A stretch of DNA of 38,632 bases from positions 1 to 38,632 of the forward strand of contig CALFZM010000372.1 of assembly GCA_937952235.1 (NCBI GenBank). Direction: 5' to 3'. The number at the start of each line of letters is the position of its first letter. Within the stretch, counting starts at the first letter, position 1. A program made the translations under genes and the position numbers. The DNA is from an uncultured Opitutia bacterium. Lineage in GTDB: Bacteria; Verrucomicrobiota; Verrucomicrobiia; Opitutales; Opitutaceae. The notes under the pieces were generated by a model. It did not search any database and was not told the origin of the DNA. It saw only the letters and a program-made list of their open reading frames with translations. Shown piece after piece: positions 8,449 to 16,309 of the stretch.

Positions 8449-10164
8449 ATGAGGAAAATTCGATCCAGCTTTCTCGGATTTTTCGCCCTAGCGGTCTCGG
8501 CATTCGGCCAACACTCCGGTCCCTTCATCGGCGGAGCGTGGTCGGGCAACGTGAGCCCCACGGGAGCGACTGTATCCATCCGCCTCAATACGACCGGCAC
8601 GCGCGTGCGACTGCAGGTCAGCCAGAACGAGAATCTTACCCCGGCGGTGTTCTCGGGCGCGGTCACCACCGCGGCCGGCACGGGCAATACCGCCAAGCTC
8701 ACGATTCAAGGCCTCCAGCCCGACACGGATTACTATTATGGGATCGAAGTGGCCGGGGTGCTCCGGACGGAGGTCGTTTCCCGGGGCCGGTTCCGGACTT
8801 TCCCGCTCGGACGGGCATCCTTCCGGATCGCTTTCGGCTCCTGCTCCGACTTCCGGCACCCCGACCAGCGGGTCTTTGATGCCATCCGCGAGGAGCGGCC
8901 GCTGATGTTCATCCACATGGGTGACCTGCACTACAGCGACACCAACAGCACCAGCGCCGACGATTACCGCTACAATTACGACAATGTCCTCTCGCACGAC
9001 GTGCAGGGGCCGTTTTTCCGCAGCATGGGGATGGCGTACATCTGGGACGACCATGACTTCAGCGGCAACGACTCGGACTCGACGAACATCGGCCGCGATC
9101 CCGCCCGCTCGGTCTATCGTGAGCGCGTCCCGCACTATCCGATCGGGCCGACCGGAGGCACCATCGGCCAGGCTTTCACGGTGGGTCGCGTGCGTTTCAT
9201 CATGACCGACCTGCGCTCGGGCGCCACTACGATGGGCGCGCGGGACACGGCGTCGAAGTCCAAGCTCGGGACCGCGCAGAAAAACTGGTTCAAACAGGAG
9301 CTGATCAACGCCCGTGATGGCGGCTTTCCGCTGATCGTCTGGGTCAACCCCGATCCGTGGATCGCGAAGGCCGAGCTCGGCGACGACTCGTGGGGTGCCT
9401 ACGCTTCCGAGCGCACGGAGCTCGCCAATTTCATCCGCGACAATCGCATTTCGAATCTCGCGATCATCTCCGGCGACATGCACGGCCTTGCGTTCGACGA
9501 CGGCACCAATGCCGATTATGCGACCGGCGGCGGCGCTCCCGTCATCGTCATGCACGCGGCGGCGCTCACCAGCAATCCCTCCGCCAAAGGCGGGCCCTAC
9601 GCGGTGGGTCCCATCGCCGGCAGCCAGCAGTATGGCATCCTCGAGGTGTACGACAACGGCGGCCCGAGCATCGCGTGCCGCTTCCTCGGCACCCGCGTCG
9701 GCGAAGGCCGCAAGATGACGCAGATCTTCAGCGGCTCGGTCGCCGGGGCGAAGGAGCAGGCGCTGGTCAACATCTCCACGCTCGCCCGCATCAGCTCGCC
9801 CACCGACGCGATCGTCAGCGGTTTCGTCATCTCCGGCAGCACCAGCCGCGCCGTGCTTGTCCGTGCCGTCGGCCCCACCCTATCGGCCTTCGGCGTCAAT
9901 GACGCGCTCAGGAATCCCGTGCTCACCGTCCAGCAGGGCGACCGCGTCGTCGCCACCAACAGCGGTTGGGCGTCGACCACGCGCGCCGCCACCGAGGACA
10001 TCCTCGACGCCTTCGACCGGGCCGGCGCCTTCCGCTACGTCGACGAGGAGAGCAAGGACAGCGCGATGGTGGTGAACCTCGCTCCCGGCGCCTACACGGC
10101 TCAGGTGAAGAGCGCCGACGGTTCTTCCGGCGCGGCGCTGCTCGAAGTGTATCATCTGCCCTGA
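8449..10164 (+). CDS. PhoD-like secreted phosphatase/phosphodiesterase with C-terminal RAVGPTL module
   Basis: A 571-residue exported metallophosphoesterase of the PhoD family, which releases phosphate from phosphomono- and diesters outside the cytoplasm. A signal peptide (FLGFFALAVSAFG) is followed by an Fn3-like N-terminal PhoD domain, then the catalytic domain with metal-binding motifs GDLHY (Asp159), WDDHDFSGND (about 199-208) and SGDMHG (about 340). Residues 437-571 are a separate module with the VRAVGPTLSAFGV core, ending LLEVYHLP, the same type as the two copies in the divergent CotH protein; it probably acts in surface retention or sorting (inference). GGGAGG at 8419-8424 is a possible ribosome binding site but lies 24 bases from the ATG, separated by a GGGG/CCCC mini-hairpin at 8431-8442. 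No phosphate regulon site is evident. Confidence 0.9.
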   Translation: MRKIRSSFLGFFALAVSAFGQHSGPFIGGAWSGNVSPTGATVSIRLNTTGTRVRLQVSQNENLTPAVFSGAVTTAAGTGNTAKLTIQGLQPDTDYYYGIEVAGVLRTEVVSRGRFRTFPLGRASFRIAFGSCSDFRHPDQRVFDAIREERPLMFIHMGDLHYSDTNSTSADDYRYNYDNVLSHDVQGPFFRSMGMAYIWDDHDFSGNDSDSTNIGRDPARSVYRERVPHYPIGPTGGTIGQAFTVGRVRFIMTDLRSGATTMGARDTASKSKLGTAQKNWFKQELINARDGGFPLIVWVNPDPWIAKAELGDDSWGAYASERTELANFIRDNRISNLAIISGDMHGLAFDDGTNADYATGGGAPVIVMHAAALTSNPSAKGGPYAVGPIAGSQQYGILEVYDNGGPSIACRFLGTRVGEGRKMTQIFSGSVAGAKEQALVNISTLARISSPTDAIVSGFVISGSTSRAVLVRAVGPTLSAFGVNDALRNPVLTVQQGDRVVATNSGWASTTRAATEDILDAFDRAGAFRYVDEESKDSAMVVNLAPGAYTAQVKSADGSSGAALLEVYHLP

Positions 10165-10183
10165 GACGGAATGATGCCGTTGC

Positions 10184-10260
10184 GGTGGAGCCGCCTGTCC
10201 CCAGGCGGCTGACGCGCGATGGACCGGTCCGCAGCAGTCTGAGGACAAGGTGCTCCACCT
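10184..10260 (+). repeat. Type 1 intergenic double-hairpin repeat, copy a
   Basis: It begins GGTGGAGCCGCC and ends GCTCCACCT, so the ends are inverted repeats. The first hairpin pairs GCCGCCTG with CAGGCGGC; the second arm here is degraded (AGTCTGAGGACAAGGTGCT). It starts 19 bases after the phoD-like stop codon. Together with the riboswitch it accounts for most of the 388 bases between the two genes; 10261-10372 shows nothing I recognise. Confidence 0.85.
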
Positions 10261-10372
10261 TTCAGTCGGCCGTTTTCACTGCTGAGTCGTTACTGCCTAG
10301 GGCGCTCCACGTCGCAGGCGCCTGCTGACGCGGTTTCCGCTTGCGCTGCGCGCGATCGCGCTTTCCGTTCGC

Positions 10373-10480
10373 GTCGCCTGTAGGGGTGTCCTCCGCGGAG
10401 GACTGAGATTGCGGTGCGACCGGCCGCTCGACCCTTCGAACCTGAAACGGATCATGCCGACGAAGGAAACAGCAGGCGCC
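10373..10480 (+). promoter_or_regulatory. TPP (thiamine pyrophosphate) riboswitch aptamer
   Basis: The conserved THI-box elements are present in order: GGGGTGTCC, a P3 stem of GTCCTCC with GGAGGAC, the invariant CTGAGA, an optional GC-rich stem, ACCCTTCGAACCTGA, then CGGATCATGCCGACGAAGG. The closing stem P1 pairs CGCCTG at 10375-10380 with CAGGCG at 10473-10478. It lies about 70 bases upstream of the TonB-dependent receptor start on the same strand, with no other gene between. In this class, TPP binding turns expression of thiamine synthesis or uptake genes down. Confidence 0.93.
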
Positions 10481-10512
10481 GGTTGACGCGCCTTGGGGTG
10501 CGCCGGCGCCCC
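10475..10512 (+). promoter_or_regulatory. Probable riboswitch expression platform
   Basis: GGCGCCGG at 10475-10482 overlaps the 3' strand of aptamer stem P1 and is complementary to CCGGCGCC at 10503-10510. These two pairings exclude each other. When P1 is formed, a different hairpin can form at 10495-10512, pairing GGGGTGC with GCGCCCC (one G-T pair) around a four-base loop. No T run follows, so control of ribosome access or a non-classical terminator is possible. The mutual exclusion is read from the sequence; the mechanism is inference. Confidence 0.5.
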
Positions 10513-10552
10513 TTCACTCGGGAGTCCGATTTGGGTCGGGCTACAAGCCACC

Positions 10553-12685
10553 ATGAAGCTCCCGACACGAATCCTCCTCCTCCTCACCGCGGCGCCCGTC
10601 GCCGCTTTCATCGCTCGCGCGCAGGCGCCCGCCCCGGGAACCGCCGCCCCCCCGGTCACGCTCGCTCCCTTGCAGGTGACGGCCGATCTGTGGGCATCGC
10701 CGCTGACGCGGATTCCCGCCAGCGTGAGCATGTACGACGCCGCGTCCCTCCAACTCGGCTCCGTGCGGCACTTCGGCGACCTCACCGCGCAGATCCCGAA
10801 TCTTACCTTCACGGGCGGCACGTCGCGTCCGCGCTACCTGCAGATCCGCGGCATTGGCGAGAACTCCCAGTACGAAGGCGAGACGCCCGATTCGTCGGTG
10901 CGCTTCCTGCTCGACGATCTCGATTTCACCGGCCTCGGCTCGCTGGGCGGCACGTTTGATTTGCAGCAAGTCGAGGTCCTTCGCGGGCCGCAGGCAGGCG
11001 CCTTCGGGGCCAATGCCGCCGGCGGTGTCGTGCGTCTCGTGAGCAACGCGCCCACGCCCTTCTGGACCGGGCTGGTGGAAGCGACGGTGGGCGGGGACGA
11101 TCTGCGGGCCGGAGGCTTTGCCATCGGCGGCCCCCTGATCCGCAGCCGGCCGCGCGAGCTCATGGCCCGGCTCAGCCTCCATCGCAGCACGAGCGATGGA
11201 TTCCGGCACAACGTCACGCTCGACCGTGCCACCCATGCCCGCGACGAACGCAGCGCGCGCCTGCGCGTCGATTGGAATCCGTCGGCCGTGTGGCGGTGGG
11301 AGGCCACGCTGCTCGCCTCGACGTTCGACAACGGTTTCGACGACTTCGCCCTCGATAACAACGGGCGCCTGACCTACAGCGACCAGCCGGGCCGCGACGA
11401 GCAGGACTCGCTGGCCGCCAGCCTTCGCGGCACGTGGGCCGGCCGGCCGGGGCTGCGGTTCACGACGGTGACCGCCGTGACCCGGGTCGATTCCACCTAC
11501 AGCTACGACGACGACTGGACGGCGGCTTCCTACGCGGGCTTCAGCGACCTGCGGCGGGACCGGGAGGTCGCCAGCCAGGAGTTCCGCCTCGACTCGTCGC
11601 CCGCCGGCGCCGCCCGCGGCCCGCTCGAACGCTGGACCCTGGGCGCGTATCTGGCGCGCACGCGCGAGGACAGTGCCTACACCAACGAGGACCCGGGGAA
11701 CGTGCGCGGGCTGCGCACCGACTACGAGGCGACCCACGTCGCGCTCTTCGGCCAGGCGTCACACGCGATCGACGCGCGGAACCGGCTCATCCTTGGGCTC
11801 CGGGCGGAACGCCTCGACCTCGAAGGCCGGGGCCGGCGGACCCGATTCCGCAAGGCGGCGGGAACCTTCGATCCCGAGGCGGTTTTCCGTCCGGAGTTCG
11901 CGGATACGATCGGGGGCGGCAAGCTCACGTTCGAGCACGACCTGGCCGACCGCCACCTCCTGTTCGTCTCGGCCGCGCGCGGCTACAAGGGCGGCGGCAT
12001 CAACATCGATGCGCGCATCAACCCGCCCTCGGACCCGCTGACCTACGCCACCGAATACCTGTGGAACTTCGAGGCGGGCTGGCGCGGGAGCGGTTTCGAC
12101 CGGCGGTTCACGGGCGAGCTCACGGCGTTCCTGCTCCAGCGTCGCGAGGCGCAGGTGCGGGACTCTGCGGGTTTCGGGGGTAGCTACCGTTTCTTCACCG
12201 CCAACGCCGGCGACGCCCGCGTCTACGGTCTCGAGGCCTCGGGCGCGTTTGCGCTCACCCGCGCGTGGTCGCTGCACGGCGCCGTCGGCACCCTCGAATC
12301 GCGGCTCGATCCCTTCACGCTCGCCAACGGCAACCGCGGCGGCGGCCGCCGCCTCGCCAATACGCCCCGGTACGGTTACTCGCTTGCCGCCCGGTACCGC
12401 GCTGAGGCGGGCCTCTTCGGTCAGGCGGAGTGGAACGGCCGCGCGACGCAGTACGACTCCAACAATCAAAACGAGGCGCGCCGCGCCTTCGCCGTGCTCA
12501 ACGCCACCGTCGGTTACGCGTGGCGCAAGTGGACGTTCACCCTCTGGGCCCGCAATCTCCTCGACCGGCGCTACGAGAACCGCGTGTTCTTTTTCGGGAA
12601 CGAGGACCCTGACTACATCGAGCAGCGCTACGAGAGCCGCGCTGATCCGCGCCAGATTGGCCTGACCGCCGCGTACCGCTTCTAG
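10553..12685 (+). CDS. TonB-dependent receptor, candidate thiamine/thiamine-precursor transporter
   Basis: A 710-residue outer-membrane receptor that would import a ligand using TonB-ExbBD energy. A signal peptide (RILLLLTAAPVAAFIARAQA) is followed by a plug domain with the characteristic LQIRGIGE, VEVLRGPQAGAFGANAAGG and VVRLVSN segments (about residues 100-165), then a beta barrel rich in aromatic-ended strands, finishing in a C-terminal phenylalanine (GLTAAYRF) as expected for outer-membrane insertion. The ATG at 10553 is chosen because it starts the signal peptide; an in-frame TTG at 10493 would fall inside the riboswitch platform. The upstream TPP riboswitch is the main clue to substrate: thiamine-regulated TonB receptors are known in Bacteroidota. 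No thiamine kinase or inner-membrane transporter is adjacent, so the ligand remains inference. Confidence 0.9.
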   Translation: MKLPTRILLLLTAAPVAAFIARAQAPAPGTAAPPVTLAPLQVTADLWASPLTRIPASVSMYDAASLQLGSVRHFGDLTAQIPNLTFTGGTSRPRYLQIRGIGENSQYEGETPDSSVRFLLDDLDFTGLGSLGGTFDLQQVEVLRGPQAGAFGANAAGGVVRLVSNAPTPFWTGLVEATVGGDDLRAGGFAIGGPLIRSRPRELMARLSLHRSTSDGFRHNVTLDRATHARDERSARLRVDWNPSAVWRWEATLLASTFDNGFDDFALDNNGRLTYSDQPGRDEQDSLAASLRGTWAGRPGLRFTTVTAVTRVDSTYSYDDDWTAASYAGFSDLRRDREVASQEFRLDSSPAGAARGPLERWTLGAYLARTREDSAYTNEDPGNVRGLRTDYEATHVALFGQASHAIDARNRLILGLRAERLDLEGRGRRTRFRKAAGTFDPEAVFRPEFADTIGGGKLTFEHDLADRHLLFVSAARGYKGGGINIDARINPPSDPLTYATEYLWNFEAGWRGSGFDRRFTGELTAFLLQRREAQVRDSAGFGGSYRFFTANAGDARVYGLEASGAFALTRAWSLHGAVGTLESRLDPFTLANGNRGGGRRLANTPRYGYSLAARYRAEAGLFGQAEWNGRATQYDSNNQNEARRAFAVLNATVGYAWRKWTFTLWARNLLDRRYENRVFFFGNEDPDYIEQRYESRADPRQIGLTAAYRF

Positions 12686-12740
12686 TCTAGCGCCGATCCG
12701 ACGAGTCGGTTTCAGTCGATCGATCCCGCCATCCGGCGCA

Positions 12741-12760
12741 GCGCCTCTCCTACGAGGCGC
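12741..12760. terminator. Hairpin after the TonB-dependent receptor gene
   Basis: GCGCCTC at 12741-12747 pairs with GAGGCGC at 12754-12760 around TCCTAC, with possible further CCGG pairing outside. It lies 56 bases after the receptor stop codon. No T tract follows, so termination is only a possibility. Confidence 0.3.
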
Positions 12761-12783
12761 TCCGGCTTGATCGGGAAACGGAA

Positions 12784-12810
12784 GCGGCCTGGGGACAGGC
12801 CGCTCCACCT
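12784..12810 (-). repeat. Type 1 repeat, half copy b
   Basis: Only one hairpin arm of the type 1 element is present: GCGGCCT pairs with AGGCCGC around GGGGAC, followed by the CTCCACCT end. It lies between the TonB receptor gene and the pRiA4b ORF-3-like gene. The rest of the 185-base gap holds only the hairpin at 12741. Confidence 0.7.
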
Positions 12811-12870
12811 CGCCCCCCCGCACCCGCCGCTTGCGCCGCGCGGGGCGGCGCGCTTTCGTGGGCGGCTTCG

Positions 12871-13464
12871 ATGATTTCGCTCCATGAAGGCAAGGGCTCG
12901 CGCCCGAAGCGGCCACCGGAAAAGCTGTTCACGCTCCACCTCCAGGTCGTGGGCTGCCAGCCGCGGATCTGGCGGCGCTTCCTGCTGCGCGAGTCGATGT
13001 GGCTGTCGCGCCTGCATGACAGCATCCAGATCGCCTTCGACTGGTTCGACTACCAGACCCACGCCTTCAACGTCGACGACCTGCGGTTCGGCAATCCGCT
13101 GAAGCGGGAGGAACTGACGATCGAGGACGACCGTGACGTCACCCTCGGCGACCTCGACCTGGCGCAGCGCGAGCGGTTCACGTATGGCTACCACTTCGGC
13201 GAGGGCTGGCAGGTGGAGCTTCGGCTCGAGAAATCCGGTACGATCGAAAAGGGCGTCCATTACCCCTTGTGCGTCGCCGGTGAGCGCGCCGGACCGCCCG
13301 AGGACTGCGGCGGGATCGAGGCGTTCCACGACATGCTCGCGTGCATCAAGGAGCCGAATACGGAGCTCGGCCGCGAGTGGCTGGAGTGGCTGGGGCCGGA
13401 CTACGACCCCGAGCGCTGCGACCTCGAGAAGATCAACAAGGCGCTCAAGAAGCTCGGCAAGTAG
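12871..13464 (+). CDS. Plasmid pRiA4b ORF-3 family protein
   Basis: A 197-residue protein matching the pRiA4b ORF-3/IS1096 TnpR-like family by its opening HLQVVGCQPRIWRRFLLRES, the SRLHDSIQIAFDW helix, the YGYHFGEGWQVEL strand and the acidic GGIEAFHDMLA...WLGPDYDPE region. The family is widespread on chromosomes, plasmids and mobile elements; its biochemical role is not established. No transposase or terminal repeats flank it here, so I see no sign that it still belongs to an element. The ATG at 12871 is taken; a GTG 12 bases upstream is also in frame. It converges on cstA with a 23-base gap. Confidence 0.85.
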   Translation: MISLHEGKGSRPKRPPEKLFTLHLQVVGCQPRIWRRFLLRESMWLSRLHDSIQIAFDWFDYQTHAFNVDDLRFGNPLKREELTIEDDRDVTLGDLDLAQRERFTYGYHFGEGWQVELRLEKSGTIEKGVHYPLCVAGERAGPPEDCGGIEAFHDMLACIKEPNTELGREWLEWLGPDYDPERCDLEKINKALKKLGK

Positions 13465-13487
13465 GCGGGCGGGTCGCCGCCATCCGG

Positions 13488-15230
13488 TCAGGCCGCGCTC
13501 GGCTCCGGCACCAGCGGGGCCGGCGGCGTCCGGTTCCGCGCCAGCAGGATCGCCTCGACCACCAGCCAAATCGCCATGGCGAAGAGGAGCAGGACGACGA
13601 AAAACTCCACGTGATGGACCGCCGCCGCGACGTTCGAGCGCACGCGGCCGATGTGCACCTGCACCGCGAGCCAAAGGCTCCACATCGTCATGCAGAGCAT
13701 GAAGATCGTCGGCCCGAGCGTGATCCACACCGACTTGCCTTTCTGCAGCAGCCACACCGTCACGCCGAGCAGCGCGAGGGCCGCGAGCAACTGGTTGGAG
13801 GTCCCGAACAGGTTCCAGAACGCGCGCCACAGCGGGATCTGCTGGCCGTTCACCACGGCCGGCGGCAGGCTTACGACGACCGCGGGCAGGGCGAGCGTGA
13901 GCGCGGTCGCGCCGACCATCCCCAGCCGTCCCGTCCAGCCGGTGAGCTCCATGAGCACGTAGCGGGCGAGGCGCGTGCAGGCGTCGAGGGTGTCGAACAC
14001 GAACGTGGCGAAGCACAGCAGCCCGAACTGCCGCGCGATGTCGACCGATACCAGGCCGAAGGTCGCCTGGTTCATGAACACGGCGACTCCGTCGGCGTAG
14101 GTCAGGTCCGGGCGGCCCGAGGGTTTGGCGAGGATCATCACCGTCGCAAGACTGAGGCAGGCGAGGAACGATTCGAGCAGCATGCCGCCGTAGGCGACCG
14201 GCTTGGCGTCGGTCTCGCGGTCGAGCTGTTTCGACGTGGTGCCACTCGCGACGATCGAGTGGAAGCCCGAGCATGCGCCGCAGGCGATGGTGATGAAGAG
14301 CACCGGGAGCAGCGGCGGCGTGGCGCCGTTGAACTCGAAGAATTTCGCCTCCGAAACCGCGGGCGCCACGATGTTGAGCTGGCCGCTGAGACCGCCGACC
14401 ACGACGCCGACGACGCCCACGATCACGATCACGTACAGGAAGTACCCGCCGAGCGCCCCGCGCGGCTGCATCAGCAGCCAGACCGGGGAGAGCGCGGCGA
14501 AGAAGCAGTAGGCGAGCAGGACGTGGTCCCACATCACCTGCGGCCGGGCGGCGCCGGTGAGCGCCCCGAGGTCGAACGGCAGGTAGGGTCCGGCGATGAT
14601 CGCCCCGACCACGAGCGGCAGGAAGATCAACTGCGCCTTGCCCTCGCCGAGTTTGAACTTCCGCATGCACAGGCCCATCATGACGGCGAGGCCGAGGTAG
14701 ATGATCGAAGAGGTGGCCACCGCGGGCCCGGGCGCATCGCCGTCCGCCGCCGACGCCTTCTGCACAAACGTGCCCGCCGTCACGTCGGCGAAGGCGATGA
14801 TCACGTACACGAGCGAGATCCAGATGAACGCCAGGAAGAGCAGGTACGAACGCCGGTTCATGTAACGGCGGACAACTTCGGCGATCGATTTCGCCCCGTG
14901 GCGGACCGAAGCCACGAGCGTCATCAGGTCGTGCACGCCACCGATGAAGATCGCGCCGAAGATGATCCACAGCCACGCGGGCAACCAGCCGAAGTAGGTT
15001 GCGGCGAGGATGGGGCCGACCACCGGCCCGGCCGCTGCAATGGCGGAAAAGTGCTGCGGCAGCAGCCAGTTCCGGCTGGCCGGCTCGTAGTCCACCCCAT
15101 CGCGCTGGGCATGGGCGGGGGTTTTCACCGCCGGGTCGAGCTGCAGGTAACGGGCGAGGATCCGGCCGTACCAGCGGTAGGCCCAGGCCAGGACGATCCC
15201 GGACACGGCGAGAAACAGGATGAGGGACAT
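13488..15230 (-). CDS. cstA: Carbon starvation protein CstA-type transporter
   Basis: A 580-residue inner-membrane transporter of the CstA/BtsT family, characterised in enterobacteria as peptide or pyruvate uptake systems induced under carbon limitation. It starts MSLILFLAVSGIVLAWAYRWYGR and carries family landmarks: DGVDYEPASRNWLLPQHFSAIAAAGPVVGPILAA, FIGGVHDLM, GACSGFHSIVASGTTSKQL and a C-terminal domain with many hydrophobic helices (well over ten across the protein). It is shorter than the 700-residue E. coli CstA but within family range. It lies 88 bases downstream of idi on the same strand and may be cotranscribed. Substrate (pyruvate or peptides) is family inference. Confidence 0.93.
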   Translation of the reverse strand: MSLILFLAVSGIVLAWAYRWYGRILARYLQLDPAVKTPAHAQRDGVDYEPASRNWLLPQHFSAIAAAGPVVGPILAATYFGWLPAWLWIIFGAIFIGGVHDLMTLVASVRHGAKSIAEVVRRYMNRRSYLLFLAFIWISLVYVIIAFADVTAGTFVQKASAADGDAPGPAVATSSIIYLGLAVMMGLCMRKFKLGEGKAQLIFLPLVVGAIIAGPYLPFDLGALTGAARPQVMWDHVLLAYCFFAALSPVWLLMQPRGALGGYFLYVIVIVGVVGVVVGGLSGQLNIVAPAVSEAKFFEFNGATPPLLPVLFITIACGACSGFHSIVASGTTSKQLDRETDAKPVAYGGMLLESFLACLSLATVMILAKPSGRPDLTYADGVAVFMNQATFGLVSVDIARQFGLLCFATFVFDTLDACTRLARYVLMELTGWTGRLGMVGATALTLALPAVVVSLPPAVVNGQQIPLWRAFWNLFGTSNQLLAALALLGVTVWLLQKGKSVWITLGPTIFMLCMTMWSLWLAVQVHIGRVRSNVAAAVHHVEFFVVLLLFAMAIWLVVEAILLARNRTPPAPLVPEPSAA

Positions 15231-15318
15231 GGAGGTTTGGGGTCTCGTCCGCGGGGTCGCGGTGACCGGCGGAGACTAGGCGCGCCGTCGCGACTGGCTA
15301 ACAAAAAGTGACGCACTT

Positions 15319-15897
15319 TCAGGCGATCGCGCCCCGCACCCGCCGCAGTTCGGCGCGGATCGCCGAGGAATGGTTCTCGAGGTAATAGCGGAGCCAATAC
15401 GCATACCGTGCCGGCCGGCGCCGCACGTCCCGCCGCAGGGCCGCCAGCGAGGTCCAGTCGGTGCGCGCGACTTCCGCGGGGTTGGGTTCCAGCGGACTGC
15501 CGCCGGGCCCGAAGTACACGTGGACGATCTCGTTTTCGATCAGCCCGTTCGGGAGGGTGGTGCGATAGCGCGCGCGAAAGCCGCGGCGCAGCGTGCTCCC
15601 CACACCCAGTTCCTCCCGCAGCCGCCGCCGGGCCGCCGCCGCGGTGCGTTCGCCCGGACGGGGATGACCACAGCAGGAATTCGCCCACAGGCCGGCGGAA
15701 TGGTACTTCACGCGGCTGCGCTGCTGGAGCAGGAGGCGCCCCCGGGCATCGACGAGAAAAATGGAGAACGCCCGGTGCAGCAGCCCGTCGCGGTGCACGG
15801 CCCATTTCTCGGCGCGGCCGATCGCCCGGTCGCGACTGTCCACGAGGATCAGCTCCTCGCGCGGTGCCGCCGGAGCCGCGGGCAAGGCGCGGCGCAT
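15319..15897 (-). CDS. idi: Type I isopentenyl-diphosphate delta-isomerase
   Basis: A 192-residue Nudix-fold enzyme that interconverts IPP and DMAPP. The catalytic cysteine is Cys76 in WANSCCGHP and the acidic site is Glu121-Asn-Glu123 in GLIENEIVHVYF; the Nudix-like GHPRPGERTAAAARRRLREELG helix lies between. The ATG at 15897 leaves only a short tail before the conserved EELILVDSRD start; a GTG at 15957 would add 20 residues. It is divergently arranged with the ebo-type operon, whose third enzyme is a UbiA-like prenyltransferase, so both transcription units may share the intervening 87 bases and a link to isoprenoid supply is plausible. Confidence 0.93.
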   Translation of the reverse strand: MRRALPAAPAAPREELILVDSRDRAIGRAEKWAVHRDGLLHRAFSIFLVDARGRLLLQQRSRVKYHSAGLWANSCCGHPRPGERTAAAARRRLREELGVGSTLRRGFRARYRTTLPNGLIENEIVHVYFGPGGSPLEPNPAEVARTDWTSLAALRRDVRRRPARYAYWLRYYLENHSSAIRAELRRVRGAIA

Positions 15898-15984
15898 GGC
15901 ACGTTTGCCTCGTTGATTTCCCGCGCGAGTGATGTTTGGTTGCTTTGGCTTCTCCACGTCAGTTTGAGTTTTCCCCGTTTGCCT

Positions 15985-16302
15985 GTGTCCAAGTCACGCT
16001 CCAAAACGCCGCCCGCTGCCGCCCGGGCCGTGGTCGACCACGGTTTCATCGGCGTGCGGGCGAAGCTGATTGAGGTGGCGGCTTTTCTCGACCGGGTCGA
16101 GCGCCACCGGGTGGCCGACGACTTTCGCTGCGCGGCCCTGCGTGAGGCGGCGGAGGTGCTGGTCGACGGACGGGCGGAACGGGCGCGGCGAATCCTGGAA
16201 CGGTTGAGCGATCCGACGACGACGCCCGACGAGAAAACCTCGGGCAAGGCCGCCCTCGGCGCCTGGCAGCCGCCGGCGCCGCTGGCGAAGAAGAAGCGGT
16301 GA
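15985..16302 (+). CDS. Small conserved-looking protein at the head of the ebo-type operon
   Basis: A 105-residue protein of unrecognised fold, mostly helical, with a basic SKSRSKT start, a helix KLIEVAAFLDRVERH, a second helix RCAALREAAEVLVDGRAERAR, and a C-terminal LERLSDPT...GALGAW-like tail ending KKKR. The GTG at 15985 is the likeliest start (a TTG two codons earlier is also in frame); the frame remains open far upstream through idi, but on the wrong strand for that gene. Its stop is seven bases from eboB, and the GGTGAGG that serves eboB overlaps its end, so it is translated as part of the operon. It stands where eboA would be expected, yet is far shorter than the EboA proteins I know; homology to EboA is not shown. 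Confidence 0.72.
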   Translation: MSKSRSKTPPAAARAVVDHGFIGVRAKLIEVAAFLDRVERHRVADDFRCAALREAAEVLVDGRAERARRILERLSDPTTTPDEKTSGKAALGAWQPPAPLAKKKR

Positions 16303-16309
16303 GGCTTTC

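Noticed and set aside
12871..13464. Insertion sequence passenger gene
   Set aside because: The family is named from mobile elements, but no transposase, terminal inverted repeats or target duplications are visible around it.
13341..15311. A 656-codon plus-strand open frame
   Set aside because: Antisense to cstA, whose transmembrane protein is unmistakable; the shadow has repetitive charged sequence.
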